Notes: generated by a model not told the origin, from the letters alone. A DNA stretch of 8,851 nt from an uncultured Succinatimonas sp. (GCA_900548485.1 URKL01000064.1:1-8851); one strand, 5' to 3'; shown: positions 1 to 6,862, counted from the stretch's first letter. Numbers and translations: made by a program.

Positions 1-172
1 TAGCTATTTTGTTCTTTTCCTACGTAAATGTTGGAATTTATAATAAAGAGCTGGTAACAGTGTATGTTTTTTGTTTTAAACATTATTTTTTGTAAAAAAT
101 ACTATAAAAAAAACTACTCCCTTCTTTGTTAAAATCATTGTTAATAGTGAATTAGCCTAAAAGGAACTTGTA
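1..172. other. AT-rich left edge upstream of mutM; no complete gene
   Basis: This stretch holds no complete gene. A frame open on the plus strand from the edge to a TAA at about 93-95, and a shorter one ending at 41-43, could be the tail of a gene outside the window, but both are short enough to be chance. A perfect -10-like TATAAT lies at 39-44 and a weaker TACTAT at 100-105; neither has a convincing -35 partner, so the mutM promoter cannot be fixed. An 8-bp AT-only inverted repeat with a 2-base centre lies at 84-101. A Shine-Dalgarno AAGGAA at 161-166 serves mutM. Confidence 0.5.
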
Positions 173-988
173 ATGCCAGAATTACCTGAGGTTGAAGTTA
201 CACGTCGTGGTATTTCAAACGTACTTTTGAATGCCAAGATTATAAAAGTAATTCATGATGATAAAAAATTGCGTGAACCATATGCTGAAAATATTCAAGA
301 TATCGAAGGAGGCATTATTTACGCTGTAGATAGAAGAGCTAAATATATTATTGTAAGAACAGATAAAGGTTCTTTAATTTTGCATTTAGGAATGTCTGGG
401 CATCTACACATAAGTTCTGAAACTACATTGCAATTACATGATCATTTTGAATTGGTTTTAGATAATGGAAAAAATGTAATTCTTAATGATACACGTAGAT
501 TTGGTTTGGTTCTTTATATTCCGGCAGGAGATGAACCTTTAGAAGATCATCATTTAAAGAATTTAGGTCCTGAGCCATTTGAAGAAAATTTTAATGCTCA
601 ATATTTACTATCTAAATTTAAAGGTAAAAAGAAGACAATTAAGCAAATTTTAATGGATGGTGCGATTGTTGTAGGTGTTGGTAATATCTATGCAAGTGAA
701 ATTTTATTTGCTTGCAAAATTTTACCTACAAGATTAGCTTCATCTATTAAAGAACAAGAAGCTGAGCTTATAGTTGATCATACGCGAAGAATTTTAAAAG
801 AATCAATTTTACGTGGGGGTACAACTATTCGTGATTTTGAGGGGGCCGATGGGAAAAAAGGTTATTTTGTGCAGAATCTTTTTGTTTATGGGCATGAAGG
901 AAACCCTTGTAAGATTTGCGGTAGTACAATTGAGATGGTTACTTTAGGGCAAAGATCTACTTACTATTGCCCTAAATGTCAAAAATAA
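173..988 (+). CDS. mutM: Formamidopyrimidine-DNA glycosylase (Fpg/MutM)
   Basis: This bifunctional base-excision repair enzyme removes 8-oxoguanine and formamidopyrimidines from DNA and nicks the abasic site. The protein of 271 aa matches the family length (E. coli 269). The N-terminus MPELPEVE carries the catalytic Pro2 nucleophile and Glu3. Lys57 sits in RRAKY, Met74 in HLGMSGHL, and Arg109 with Phe110 in the DTRRFG loop that probes the lesion. The helix-two-turn-helix motif VGVGNIYASE is at about 167-176. The C-terminal zinc finger uses Cys246, Cys249, Cys266 and Cys269, with the conserved Arg261 in GQRSTYYC. The ATG is preceded by AAGGAA six bases upstream. It converges on coaD, leaving 12 bp between the stop codons; mutM beside coaD is also the enterobacterial arrangement. 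Confidence 0.98.
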   Translation: MPELPEVEVTRRGISNVLLNAKIIKVIHDDKKLREPYAENIQDIEGGIIYAVDRRAKYIIVRTDKGSLILHLGMSGHLHISSETTLQLHDHFELVLDNGKNVILNDTRRFGLVLYIPAGDEPLEDHHLKNLGPEPFEENFNAQYLLSKFKGKKKTIKQILMDGAIVVGVGNIYASEILFACKILPTRLASSIKEQEAELIVDHTRRILKESILRGGTTIRDFEGADGKKGYFVQNLFVYGHEGNPCKICGSTIEMVTLGQRSTYYCPKCQK

Positions 989-1000
989 ACTTATAGTAGC

Positions 1001-1486
1001 TTAGTTATTGCGAGTATGTGCGACATAATCAACTACACTTTGGGGAACAAATTTATGAATTTCCCCTTTGTGAATAATAACATCGCGTACTAATGTTGAT
1101 GAAATATAAGCTACAGATCCTTCAGTTGGTAGCATAACAATTTCCATATCTGGCATTAAAGCACGATACATACCAGAGAGTTGCATCTCATAGTCATAAT
1201 CAATAACAGTTCTTACACCTCTAACTAGGATATCGGCATGATTCTCTTTGAGAAAATCAACAAGCATTCCCGTAAAGGATTTTGCTGTAACATTTTCTTG
1301 TTGTTTACAGGCTTTTTCGACTAGTTGCAAGCGCTCTTCTAGTGAAAATAAAGTATGTTTACTAGGGCTTTGAGCAACAGCGACTATGACTTTTGAAAAA
1401 ATCCTTGAAGCTCTTTTGATAATGTCTAAATGACCTAGAGTAATGGGATCAAAAGTTCCAGGAAAAACAGCTAATGTTTCAAGCAT
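1001..1486 (-). CDS. coaD: Phosphopantetheine adenylyltransferase (CoaD)
   Basis: CoaD transfers AMP from ATP to 4'-phosphopantetheine, the penultimate step of coenzyme A synthesis in the cytoplasm. The nucleotidyltransferase signature PGTFDPITLGH lies at residues 9-19, with Thr11 and His19 equivalent to Thr10 and His18 of the E. coli enzyme. RGVR at mid-protein and the C-terminal ISSTLVRD motif are also conserved. The chosen ATG gives 161 aa (E. coli 159) and has AAAGG seven bases upstream at 1494-1498. A TTG nine codons earlier (1511-1513) is in frame and would overlap the upstream glycosyltransferase gene, but it adds residues with no counterpart in the family. The gene lies 20 bp downstream of the heptosyltransferase gene on the same strand and is probably co-transcribed with it. 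Confidence 0.97.
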   Translation of the reverse strand: MLETLAVFPGTFDPITLGHLDIIKRASRIFSKVIVAVAQSPSKHTLFSLEERLQLVEKACKQQENVTAKSFTGMLVDFLKENHADILVRGVRTVIDYDYEMQLSGMYRALMPDMEIVMLPTEGSVAYISSTLVRDVIIHKGEIHKFVPQSVVDYVAHTRNN

Positions 1487-1506
1487 AAAAGGGCCTTTAT
1501 TTATTT

Positions 1507-2559
1507 TTAGCAATCAAGATATTTTTCGCATGCCTTGTCAAAAGCATCAATTACACTGTCGCTGTCTATAAGCCTCATAGCATTAGGATCTTTTACTCGA
1601 TATCGCCAGGTAATATTTTGCCCTTTGCATTCTTTAGAGGCACATTCGTTATACACAGAAACCCAAAGATCTGGGTAGTTCCAGGAACCTACACGTTTGG
1701 GATTATGGATAGCAAATAGACCTATTACGGGTATGCTTAAAGCTGAGGCTAAATGCATAGCAGCACTATCTGGAGATAGTACTAAAGAGCAAAGCGAAAT
1801 AACGGCGGCAAGTTGTCTTAAATTAGTCTTACCACATAAATTTAAGCAATTATTATCTAATTTTGTAGCAATTTGTGCACATAATTCTATTTCGGAGGCT
1901 TTATTACTTCCAAGTAAGACAACTTTAAAACCTTCATCTAAAGCATGAAGAGCTATATCAACATACCCTTGTAAGGTCCAATTTTTGCTTTTCTTAGCTG
2001 ATGCTGGTGATATGGCAAAAATTTTGTCTTCTTTAAATTCATTTTTGTATGGTAAGAGTTCGCTTTCGTCTAGCTCAAAATTCCAAGATGGTCTTAAGTC
2101 ATCAAATCCAACAAATTCAGAGAAGGCCATAAATCCTGCTAATACGTGAGGATTATTAGGGGAAGGTACTTTTTTATCTATAAATAAAAATTGTCCTTCA
2201 CGAGCGCGTTCACTGTCATAACCCAATTTGGTTTTAGCTTTTATGGCTCCCAAACATAAGGAGGCTTTAATGGATGTTTGCAAGGCAAAAACATAATCAA
2301 ACTCTTGTTGATCTAGTGATTGTTTAATTTGATGCCTGACATTTAATATGCCATTATTAAAGTCAACACATAACATGGGGACCAAATCTTGGCCAAGATG
2401 GTTGCGGAATAAAGGGGCAAAACGCTTATCTATTACCCATAAAATTTTCAGATCTGGTTTTTCTGTGAGTAAAGCGTGGATAAGTCCAAATGTATTTATG
2501 CAATCACCAAGTGCTGAAAGTCTTAAAACGCAAATGGATTTTATTTTTCGGGGATTCAT
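1507..2559 (-). CDS. opsX: Lipopolysaccharide heptosyltransferase I, OpsX type (GT9 family)
   Basis: This glycosyltransferase of family GT9 is predicted to transfer the first L-glycero-D-manno-heptose from ADP-heptose to Kdo of the LPS inner core at the cytoplasmic face of the inner membrane. The N-terminal CVLRLSALGD (10-19) carries the conserved catalytic-type Asp19. A central SERAREGQ block (116-123) and PHVLAGFMAF (137-146) are typical of OpsX rather than enteric WaaC. The ADP-heptose-binding half shows SPASAKKSKNW (184-194), and SPDSAAMH (262-269) is the family's DSGxxH variant with Ala replacing Gly. TWRYRVKDPNAM near the C-terminus is also OpsX-like. The protein has 350 aa. The Shine-Dalgarno sequence before the ATG is weak. 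It is divergent from kdkA, whose product makes the phosphorylated acceptor used by H. influenzae OpsX. Assignment to heptose I rather than another GT9 acceptor is by motif and context. Confidence 0.88.
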   Translation of the reverse strand: MNPRKIKSICVLRLSALGDCINTFGLIHALLTEKPDLKILWVIDKRFAPLFRNHLGQDLVPMLCVDFNNGILNVRHQIKQSLDQQEFDYVFALQTSIKASLCLGAIKAKTKLGYDSERAREGQFLFIDKKVPSPNNPHVLAGFMAFSEFVGFDDLRPSWNFELDESELLPYKNEFKEDKIFAISPASAKKSKNWTLQGYVDIALHALDEGFKVVLLGSNKASEIELCAQIATKLDNNCLNLCGKTNLRQLAAVISLCSLVLSPDSAAMHLASALSIPVIGLFAIHNPKRVGSWNYPDLWVSVYNECASKECKGQNITWRYRVKDPNAMRLIDSDSVIDAFDKACEKYLDC

Positions 2560-2882
2560 ATTTTGCTCTGCAATCAGTAATTAATTGCGAAAATCAGACT
2601 ACCTTATAATTAAGAGAAATATAATTTTGCTTCATTATATCTGATAAAAATCATAAATTATTTAATTTTTAGGCAAAATATAGCTTATTTCACTTTAAAA
2701 ATCTTTCAATGATACAGATATTAAGAATATATTGGCGATCTAAACTTTTAGGATAATAGTGAAATATTGATTTAAAGGTGAGATGTAATTTATCAAAATA
2801 TAAGAGTAACCCCCTGAGCTTTAATGCGGGAATATAGCATACCTCTGTCGTGAATATTCAGCTTTAAATGTACCTATGAATA

Positions 2883-2919
2883 ATTGTGATAAAAGATCTA
2901 TCGTAACTTTTGTCACAAT
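2883..2919. repeat. Inverted repeat with 13-base arms upstream of kdkA
   Basis: The left arm ATTGTGATAAAAG (2883-2895) and right arm CTTTTGTCACAAT (2907-2919) are complementary except for one T/G position, which would be a G-U pair in RNA. The centre is 11 bases. No T-run follows, so it does not look like an intrinsic terminator. The right arm overlaps a possible -35 box TTGTCA (2910-2915), which suggests an operator; an mRNA hairpin is the alternative. The TGTGA and TCACA half-sites resemble CRP half-sites, but their 23-bp spacing does not fit CRP. Confidence 0.6.
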
Positions 2920-2988
2920 ATGATAGAGACTATAAGGAGCTTTTCCATAATTTGGCTTTGACTTATGGGTAATATCGAGGGATTTATT
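2910..2988 (+). promoter_or_regulatory. Candidate promoters for kdkA
   Basis: Two weak sigma-70-like arrangements are visible. The first is TTGTCA (2910-2915) with TATAAG (2931-2936), whose 15-bp spacer is short; its -35 lies inside the inverted repeat at 2883-2919. The second is TTGACT (2958-2963), five of six matches to consensus, with TTTATT (2983-2988) at a long 19-bp spacer. The second would start transcription at about 2995 and would favour the downstream kdkA start at 3023. Neither is certain. Confidence 0.25.
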
Positions 2989-3009
2989 TTAGGTCAGGAT
3001 GTCAATATC

Positions 3010-3015
3010 AAAGGA
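3010..3015 (+). promoter_or_regulatory. Ribosome-binding site AAAGGA that decides the kdkA start
   Basis: AAAGGA lies seven bases before the ATG at 3023. It resembles the AAGGA-type sites before mutM, waaA and hldD. The in-frame ATG at 2999 has only AGG/CAGG-like sequence close before it, so the downstream ATG is preferred. Confidence 0.6.
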
Positions 3016-3022
3016 ATTATAT

Positions 3023-3730
3023 ATGTCAGATTATATTAAATATCTATATGATAAACAGAATAATATTGAAGAATTACAGCAATATTTTGATATTGATTAT
3101 ATAAAAAGAGATTGTGCCGATATAAAACAACGAGGAGGTCGAGGGCAGACTTTATTATTTACAAGTAAAAATTCTCGCCAATTGGTTTTACGCCATTATT
3201 TTCGTGGTGGATTGATGGGAAAACTTTTAAAAGATCGTTTTTTCATCTTTGAAAAGCATGCTCATAGAGCTTTTGATGAGTATAAGCTTTTAAATTTTAT
3301 GTATAAAAATGGGTTAAATGTACCAAGAGCTATTATTGCTAGAGAGATTTTGTGTGGGGCCTTTTTAAGGCAAGATATTGTTATTGAACAGATTGCATGT
3401 AGCAATGATTTAGCTCGTATTATCTGTGAACGTCATTTAACTAATTCTGAGTTAGAGAATATCGGTAAATGTATCCGTAAGATGTTTTCTTTAAATATTG
3501 ATCATACAGATTTAAATTTAAGAAATATTCTTTTAGATAATAATGGCAAGGTTTATTTAATAGATTTTGATAAGTGCTATAAATGTAATTTAAGTTTTGC
3601 GCGTAAACGTGCAATTTTGGATCGCTTACTAAGATCTTTTAATAAAGAACTCGTTGTTAATCAAAAAAAATGTTACTTTGATATTAGTGCTTTTCAAATT
3701 TTAGTTAAGAGCGCACTTTCGACAGATTAA
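3023..3730 (+). CDS. kdkA: 3-deoxy-D-manno-octulosonic acid (Kdo) kinase
   Basis: KdkA phosphorylates the Kdo residue attached to lipid A, as characterised in H. influenzae, using ATP in the cytoplasm or at the inner membrane. It has a protein-kinase-like fold. With the start used here it has 235 aa; the ATG at 2999 would give 243, and the H. influenzae enzyme is close to both. A glycine-rich GGRG lies near residue 37. LRHYFRGGL (56-64) followed by GKLLKDRF is the family signature. The catalytic loop HTDLNLRN (161-168) fits HxDxxxxN with Asp163 and Asn168, and DFDKC (181-185) supplies the metal-binding Asp181. Arg replaces the usual His before the catalytic-loop Asn (HTDLNxHN in Haemophilus). 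It is divergent from opsX and 54 bp before the oxidoreductase gene, with no terminator seen between. Confidence 0.93.
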   Translation: MSDYIKYLYDKQNNIEELQQYFDIDYIKRDCADIKQRGGRGQTLLFTSKNSRQLVLRHYFRGGLMGKLLKDRFFIFEKHAHRAFDEYKLLNFMYKNGLNVPRAIIAREILCGAFLRQDIVIEQIACSNDLARIICERHLTNSELENIGKCIRKMFSLNIDHTDLNLRNILLDNNGKVYLIDFDKCYKCNLSFARKRAILDRLLRSFNKELVVNQKKCYFDISAFQILVKSALSTD

Positions 3731-3784
3731 ATTTGTAGTAGTATTAAGAAACAGCAAAATTTTTATCCTAAAAAGAGTTCTAAA

Positions 3785-4345
3785 ATGAATAAAGAAGAAA
3801 ATAGAGCTAAAAGAGCTTTGGTGATTGTAGACCATCCTTCCTTTGATTCATCCGTAATAAATAGACGTTGGGTTGATGAATTACGTAAATATCCTGATGA
3901 AATTTTAGTTCACAATTTACAGAGCTCATATCCATCAGGAACTATTGATGCTGTAATGGAGCATTCTCTTATTGATAATGCGGATACTATTGTTTTTCAA
4001 TTTCCAATGTATTGGTATTTTTGTCCCCCGCGTACTAAATTATGGTTCGATACCGTTTTAACTCGTGATTGGGCTTTTGGTAAGAACTTTAAATTAGAGA
4101 ATAAGAATATTGGTATAGCCATTACTTGTGGTAGCGAAGAGTCTGCATATAGCCAAGAGGGCAGACACCATATGCCAGCAAGAAATTATCTTTTACCTAT
4201 AGAGCATGCTTTTGAGATGTGTCATACCTCCATAAAAGGCGTATATGCCTTCTATGGGGCTGCTAATAAAGATATTGCGACAGTTGAGAATATCGCTAAG
4301 AGTGCCTCAGGTTATGTCGAGTTTATTAGAAATTTAAAGGCTTAA
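3785..4345 (+). CDS. NAD(P)H oxidoreductase, flavodoxin-fold (MdaB/KefF/YwrO-like)
   Basis: This small flavoprotein of 186 aa belongs to the NAD(P)H dehydrogenase (quinone) flavodoxin-like family, which reduces quinones or other electrophiles using bound flavin. The beta-strand and flavin-phosphate loop segment ALVIVDHPSFDSSVINR covers about 11-27. FQFPMYWYFCPP (71-82) and TKLWFDTVLTRDWAFG (84-99) are the family core seen in KefF and MdaB. TCGSEESAYSQEG (114-126) is the second flavin-contact loop. There is no signal peptide or membrane segment. A Shine-Dalgarno AAGAG lies seven bases before the ATG. No KefC/KefB-like potassium antiporter gene is present here, so a KefF-type ancillary role has no local support. 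It follows kdkA and converges on waaA with an 18-bp gap. The physiological substrate cannot be told from the sequence. Confidence 0.88.
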   Translation: MNKEENRAKRALVIVDHPSFDSSVINRRWVDELRKYPDEILVHNLQSSYPSGTIDAVMEHSLIDNADTIVFQFPMYWYFCPPRTKLWFDTVLTRDWAFGKNFKLENKNIGIAITCGSEESAYSQEGRHHMPARNYLLPIEHAFEMCHTSIKGVYAFYGAANKDIATVENIAKSASGYVEFIRNLKA

Positions 4346-4363
4346 TTTTTCAAGCTGGAGTTA

Positions 4364-5644
4364 CTATGCAGATAGATCTTCAGCTATTTCTTTTAAAATC
4401 TTATCTGTACTGCCTCGACCTAGATTTAGAATTTCTAAAGCATGTTCTCCTGATAATTTTATTTTGTCAGGAGATCTTAGTAATTCTAGACTCTTAGTTA
4501 TAAATTCACTTTGATTTTGTACTTCAAAAGCTCCTTCTTGTGTAATAAGCATTTTGAATTGATCTTTAAAGTTATGATAATCAGGGCCGGTTATAGTAGG
4601 CATTGAAAAATAAGCTGGTTCTAGAGGGTTATGACCACCAATAGGTACAAAACTTCCCCCCATAAAAACAAGATCACTTAGACCAAAATAAAAGCTCATC
4701 TCGCCCATGGTATCACCTAAAATAATTTCATTATTTTGATATTCCAATGAATTTTTAATTTGGCTCTTTTTGATATAACTTAAGTTTTGATTTGATAGCT
4801 TTTTTTCAAACAAATCAACCCCGGTTTTATGTCTTGGAACTGCAACAAGTTTTAGAGATGGTATTTTTGTTTTTAAAGCTTTAAAAACTTCTAAACAAAT
4901 GCTCTCTTCGCCATCATGAGTACTAGCGCAACATAAAACCATACCGTTAAAGGTGGCTTTGATTTTGCGACCTTTGTGGAATGGTTCGAAGTTAAGATTT
5001 AAATCGTATTTTATATTACCAGCAACTTTTATTTTGTTAGTGTCAATGCCAATTCTTTCAAAACGTTGAGCATCTTCCTTAGATATACAAATCACTTTAT
5101 ATAAAGGAGTGGCAATAATATCTTTAACTAAATTTTTAAATTTAAGATATTTTTGACAGTTTTTCTCTTGCATTCTGCCGTTAACGATAATCACCTTACA
5201 TTTGTTTTTTAAGGCTCCTTGTAACATATTTGGCCATAATTCAGTATCTACAATAAAAAGAAATTTAGGTTTGAAATTATTGAAAAAACGTTTAATAACA
5301 CAAGGACTATCTAAAGGCATAAAAAACGTATGAACATTAGGTATATTTGATGCTGCTATTCCTCCTGTAGTAGTCATTGTGGTGATAAGAATTGTTTTAT
5401 TAGGATTAACCTTTTGGAATTTTAATATTAAAGGCTTTAGAGAATTAATTTCTCCTACAGATGCTGCATGAAACCAAATACAATTTTTTAATTTATAAGG
5501 ATAGAAGCCTAATAGTTCAAAAACCCTTTTGCCATAAGGAGGATCTAGTCTTTTTTTATAACATAAAAAAGCAACTCCTACAGGGGCAAGGATTAGAGTT
5601 AAGAATTTATAAAGAAAAAAGACTATCTTAGATGAAAAATGCAT
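4364..5644 (-). CDS. waaA: Kdo transferase (WaaA/KdtA)
   Basis: WaaA transfers Kdo from CMP-Kdo to lipid IVA at the cytoplasmic face of the inner membrane. The protein of 426 aa matches E. coli WaaA in length and aligns throughout. A hydrophobic N-terminal segment (about 5-28) is the usual membrane anchor. WFHAASVGE (57-65) places the catalytic-base Glu65. TTMTTTGG (88-95) and DTELWPN (133-139) follow. The nucleotide-binding half has CASTHDGEE (239-247), VPRH (269-272), GDTMGEM (310-316), a glycine-rich SFVPIGGHNPLEP (331-343) and NFKD (358-361). The ATG is preceded by AAGGA, and the gene starts 23 bp after the waaF stop, so the two look like one operon. Whether it adds one or two Kdo cannot be read from sequence; the nearby kdkA suggests one. 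Confidence 0.97.
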   Translation of the reverse strand: MHFSSKIVFFLYKFLTLILAPVGVAFLCYKKRLDPPYGKRVFELLGFYPYKLKNCIWFHAASVGEINSLKPLILKFQKVNPNKTILITTMTTTGGIAASNIPNVHTFFMPLDSPCVIKRFFNNFKPKFLFIVDTELWPNMLQGALKNKCKVIIVNGRMQEKNCQKYLKFKNLVKDIIATPLYKVICISKEDAQRFERIGIDTNKIKVAGNIKYDLNLNFEPFHKGRKIKATFNGMVLCCASTHDGEESICLEVFKALKTKIPSLKLVAVPRHKTGVDLFEKKLSNQNLSYIKKSQIKNSLEYQNNEIILGDTMGEMSFYFGLSDLVFMGGSFVPIGGHNPLEPAYFSMPTITGPDYHNFKDQFKMLITQEGAFEVQNQSEFITKSLELLRSPDKIKLSGEHALEILNLGRGSTDKILKEIAEDLSA

Positions 5645-5667
5645 GTATAAATTCCTTGCATTAGATT

Positions 5668-6699
5668 TTAAATCTTAACAATGCTTTTAAGAGCTTGCCA
5701 GGCTCGATCTGGGGTAATCTCTTTTAAACAAGCATATGTATTAAATTTACAGGTACGTTTAAAACAAGGATGACAAGGTGCGGTTGACTCTAAACAAATA
5801 GCTTTATCTGATAATGGTGGAGTATATCCTGTAGATGTGGAACCAAAAATGCAGACTTGAGGAATATCAGCGGCAGCAACTGTGTGCATTAATCCTGAAT
5901 CATTACATATAGCTGCAGTGCAAGAACCTACTAAATCTAAAGCTTCCGTTAAATCTGTTTTGCCTGCGATATCATAAAAATATTTGCAATTATTAGCCTT
6001 AATATTTTTAGCAATAGCCTCAACAGTAGGGGCATCTTTTTTAGAGCCTAAAGCTAAGATTGCTCCACCCTTTTCTATCCATTTATTACTAATTTCCGCA
6101 AAATTTTCTACAGGCCATAATTTTGAAGGGCCGTAATTAGCTCCACAGCCTAAGGCTAATAGAGGCCTGTCAAGTTTGATTTGTAGTTTATCTAAAAGCT
6201 CTACAGACACTTTTTTTAGAGATAATTTGGGATTTGGTATTAGAGGTAGATCTTTTGCTGATTTTACTTTATTTTTATCAAAAGCCAAGGCTACATAGCG
6301 TTCGACCATACGTGGAAAATCTTCTTTATTGGTACGCATATTATTAAGAATAAAGTAACGAGATTCTCCTTTAAAACCACGACGTTCTGGTATTTTTGCA
6401 AAAAGAGCTATGAGTGCAGATTTTAGTGAGTTTGGTAAAACAAAAACACAATCATAATTTTGCTTTTGAAGTTTTTGGCCTTCTAAAAAGCGTTGTTTTA
6501 AATTGAAAGCTCCATGAGAGAAGGGATTGATTATATAGTTATCAATCTCTGGCATACGCTTGAGTATGGGGAGAGTATAAGCTGGGGCATATACATCAAT
6601 GCTACATTGGGGATCTTGTGATTTTAGAATCTTTAAGAGGCTTTGTGACATGATAATATCACCAAGCCAAGAAGGAGCTATGATCAGGATCTTTTTCAC
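5668..6699 (-). CDS. waaF: ADP-heptose:LPS heptosyltransferase II (WaaF)
   Basis: WaaF transfers the second heptose of the LPS inner core from ADP-heptose onto heptose I. The 343-aa GT9 protein matches E. coli WaaF through most of its length: APSWLGDIIMSQSL (8-21) with Asp14, MPEIDNYI, LPNSLKSAL (88-96), and MVERYVALAFDK (131-142). In the nucleotide-binding half, GANYGPSKLWP (186-196) and NDSGLMH (266-272) are conserved. A cysteine cluster, Cys309, Cys312, Cys317 and Cys324, occurs near the C-terminus; I recall a similar cluster in Haemophilus-type WaaF but not in E. coli. The start is a GTG at 6697-6699, because the family N-terminus MKKILIIAPSW begins there and AAAGAG lies close upstream. 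Two abutting palindromes precede the gene and one includes part of this ribosome-binding site. Confidence 0.96.
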   Translation of the reverse strand: MKKILIIAPSWLGDIIMSQSLLKILKSQDPQCSIDVYAPAYTLPILKRMPEIDNYIINPFSHGAFNLKQRFLEGQKLQKQNYDCVFVLPNSLKSALIALFAKIPERRGFKGESRYFILNNMRTNKEDFPRMVERYVALAFDKNKVKSAKDLPLIPNPKLSLKKVSVELLDKLQIKLDRPLLALGCGANYGPSKLWPVENFAEISNKWIEKGGAILALGSKKDAPTVEAIAKNIKANNCKYFYDIAGKTDLTEALDLVGSCTAAICNDSGLMHTVAAADIPQVCIFGSTSTGYTPPLSDKAICLESTAPCHPCFKRTCKFNTYACLKEITPDRAWQALKSIVKI

Positions 6700-6707
6700 T
6701 TTTTTCT

Positions 6708-6738
6708 CTTTATATAAAGTTAAGACTTATATAAGTCT
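6708..6738. promoter_or_regulatory. Tandem palindromes at the waaF start
   Basis: CTTTATATAAAG (6708-6719) is a perfect 12-bp palindrome and AGACTTATATAAGTCT (6723-6738) a perfect 16-bp palindrome. They are separated by three bases, with centres 17 bp apart, and share the core TTATATAA. The 12-mer ends nine bases before the waaF GTG, and its last bases form part of the AAAGAG ribosome-binding site. This could be a paired operator or two short mRNA hairpins limiting translation. Confidence 0.5.
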
Positions 6739-6760
6739 GTGCTTTTAATATTTAAATACC

Positions 6761-6796
6761 ATCTTTTTAAGATAGAAATTTTTTAGAAGATATCTT
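6761..6796. repeat. Two AAGAT/ATCTT inverted repeats
   Basis: ATCTT-TTT-AAGAT at 6761-6773 is an inverted repeat with a 3-base centre, and AAGATATCTT at 6787-6796 is a perfect 10-bp palindrome made of the same 5-base half-site. They lie between waaF and hldD. In such AT-rich DNA one short palindrome could be chance; the shared half-site is the only reason to note them. Confidence 0.35.
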
Positions 6797-6862
6797 AGAT
6801 TATAAATTTTATTTTCCTTTGCAAAAATATTTTCATTAAAGAATGTCTTCTTTTGTATTATC

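Larger units (their letters stand above)
2560..3022. other. Divergent intergenic region between opsX and kdkA
   Basis: This 463-bp spacer is the longest non-coding stretch in the window. I see no RNA gene and no intact small gene. It contains a long inverted repeat at 2883-2919 (listed separately), a 10-bp palindrome TGAATATTCA at 2851-2860, an AT-only 7-bp inverted repeat at 2619-2640 with an 8-base centre, and a 6-bp inverted repeat CCATAA/TTATGG at 2945-2968. Minus-strand -10-like boxes for opsX (TATAAT at 2634-2639, TATAAG at 2603-2608) lack a good -35. Two minus-strand frames stay open for about 55 codons each but have no start with a ribosome-binding site. Confidence 0.55.

Noticed and set aside
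84..101. AT-only 8-bp inverted repeat upstream of mutM as an operator or terminator
   Set aside because: The 2-base centre is too tight for a good hairpin, there are no G-C pairs, and such T-run/A-run symmetry is common in AT-rich DNA.
1487..1513. TTG start giving a longer CoaD of 170 aa
   Set aside because: The extra nine residues have no counterpart in the family and overlap the upstream gene; the ATG at 1486 has AAAGG at proper spacing.
1697..1948. Plus-strand open frame of 83 codons
   Set aside because: It lies fully antisense to the well-supported opsX-type gene, has no recognisable domain and no convincing ribosome-binding site.
2348..2584. Plus-strand open frame of 78 codons
   Set aside because: It is antisense to the N-terminal half of the opsX-type gene, which carries clear GT9 motifs; the open frame is a shadow.
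2885..2917. CRP-like site TGTGA...TCACA
   Set aside because: The half-sites are 23 bp apart instead of the 6 bp needed for CRP; only the longer inverted repeat is reported.
2934..2972. Possible short leader peptide starting with TTG at 2952 after AAGGAG at 2934-2939
   Set aside because: The spacing is too long, the start is weak and the peptide would be only six residues.
2821..2993. Minus-strand frame open for about 54 codons, followed by a second open frame at about 2692-2859, suggesting a decayed gene between opsX and kdkA
   Set aside because: Neither has an ATG with a ribosome-binding site (the first has only an internal GTG at 2914-2916), no family is recognised, and about one such open run is expected by chance in a region of this size and base composition. 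A translated similarity search would settle it.
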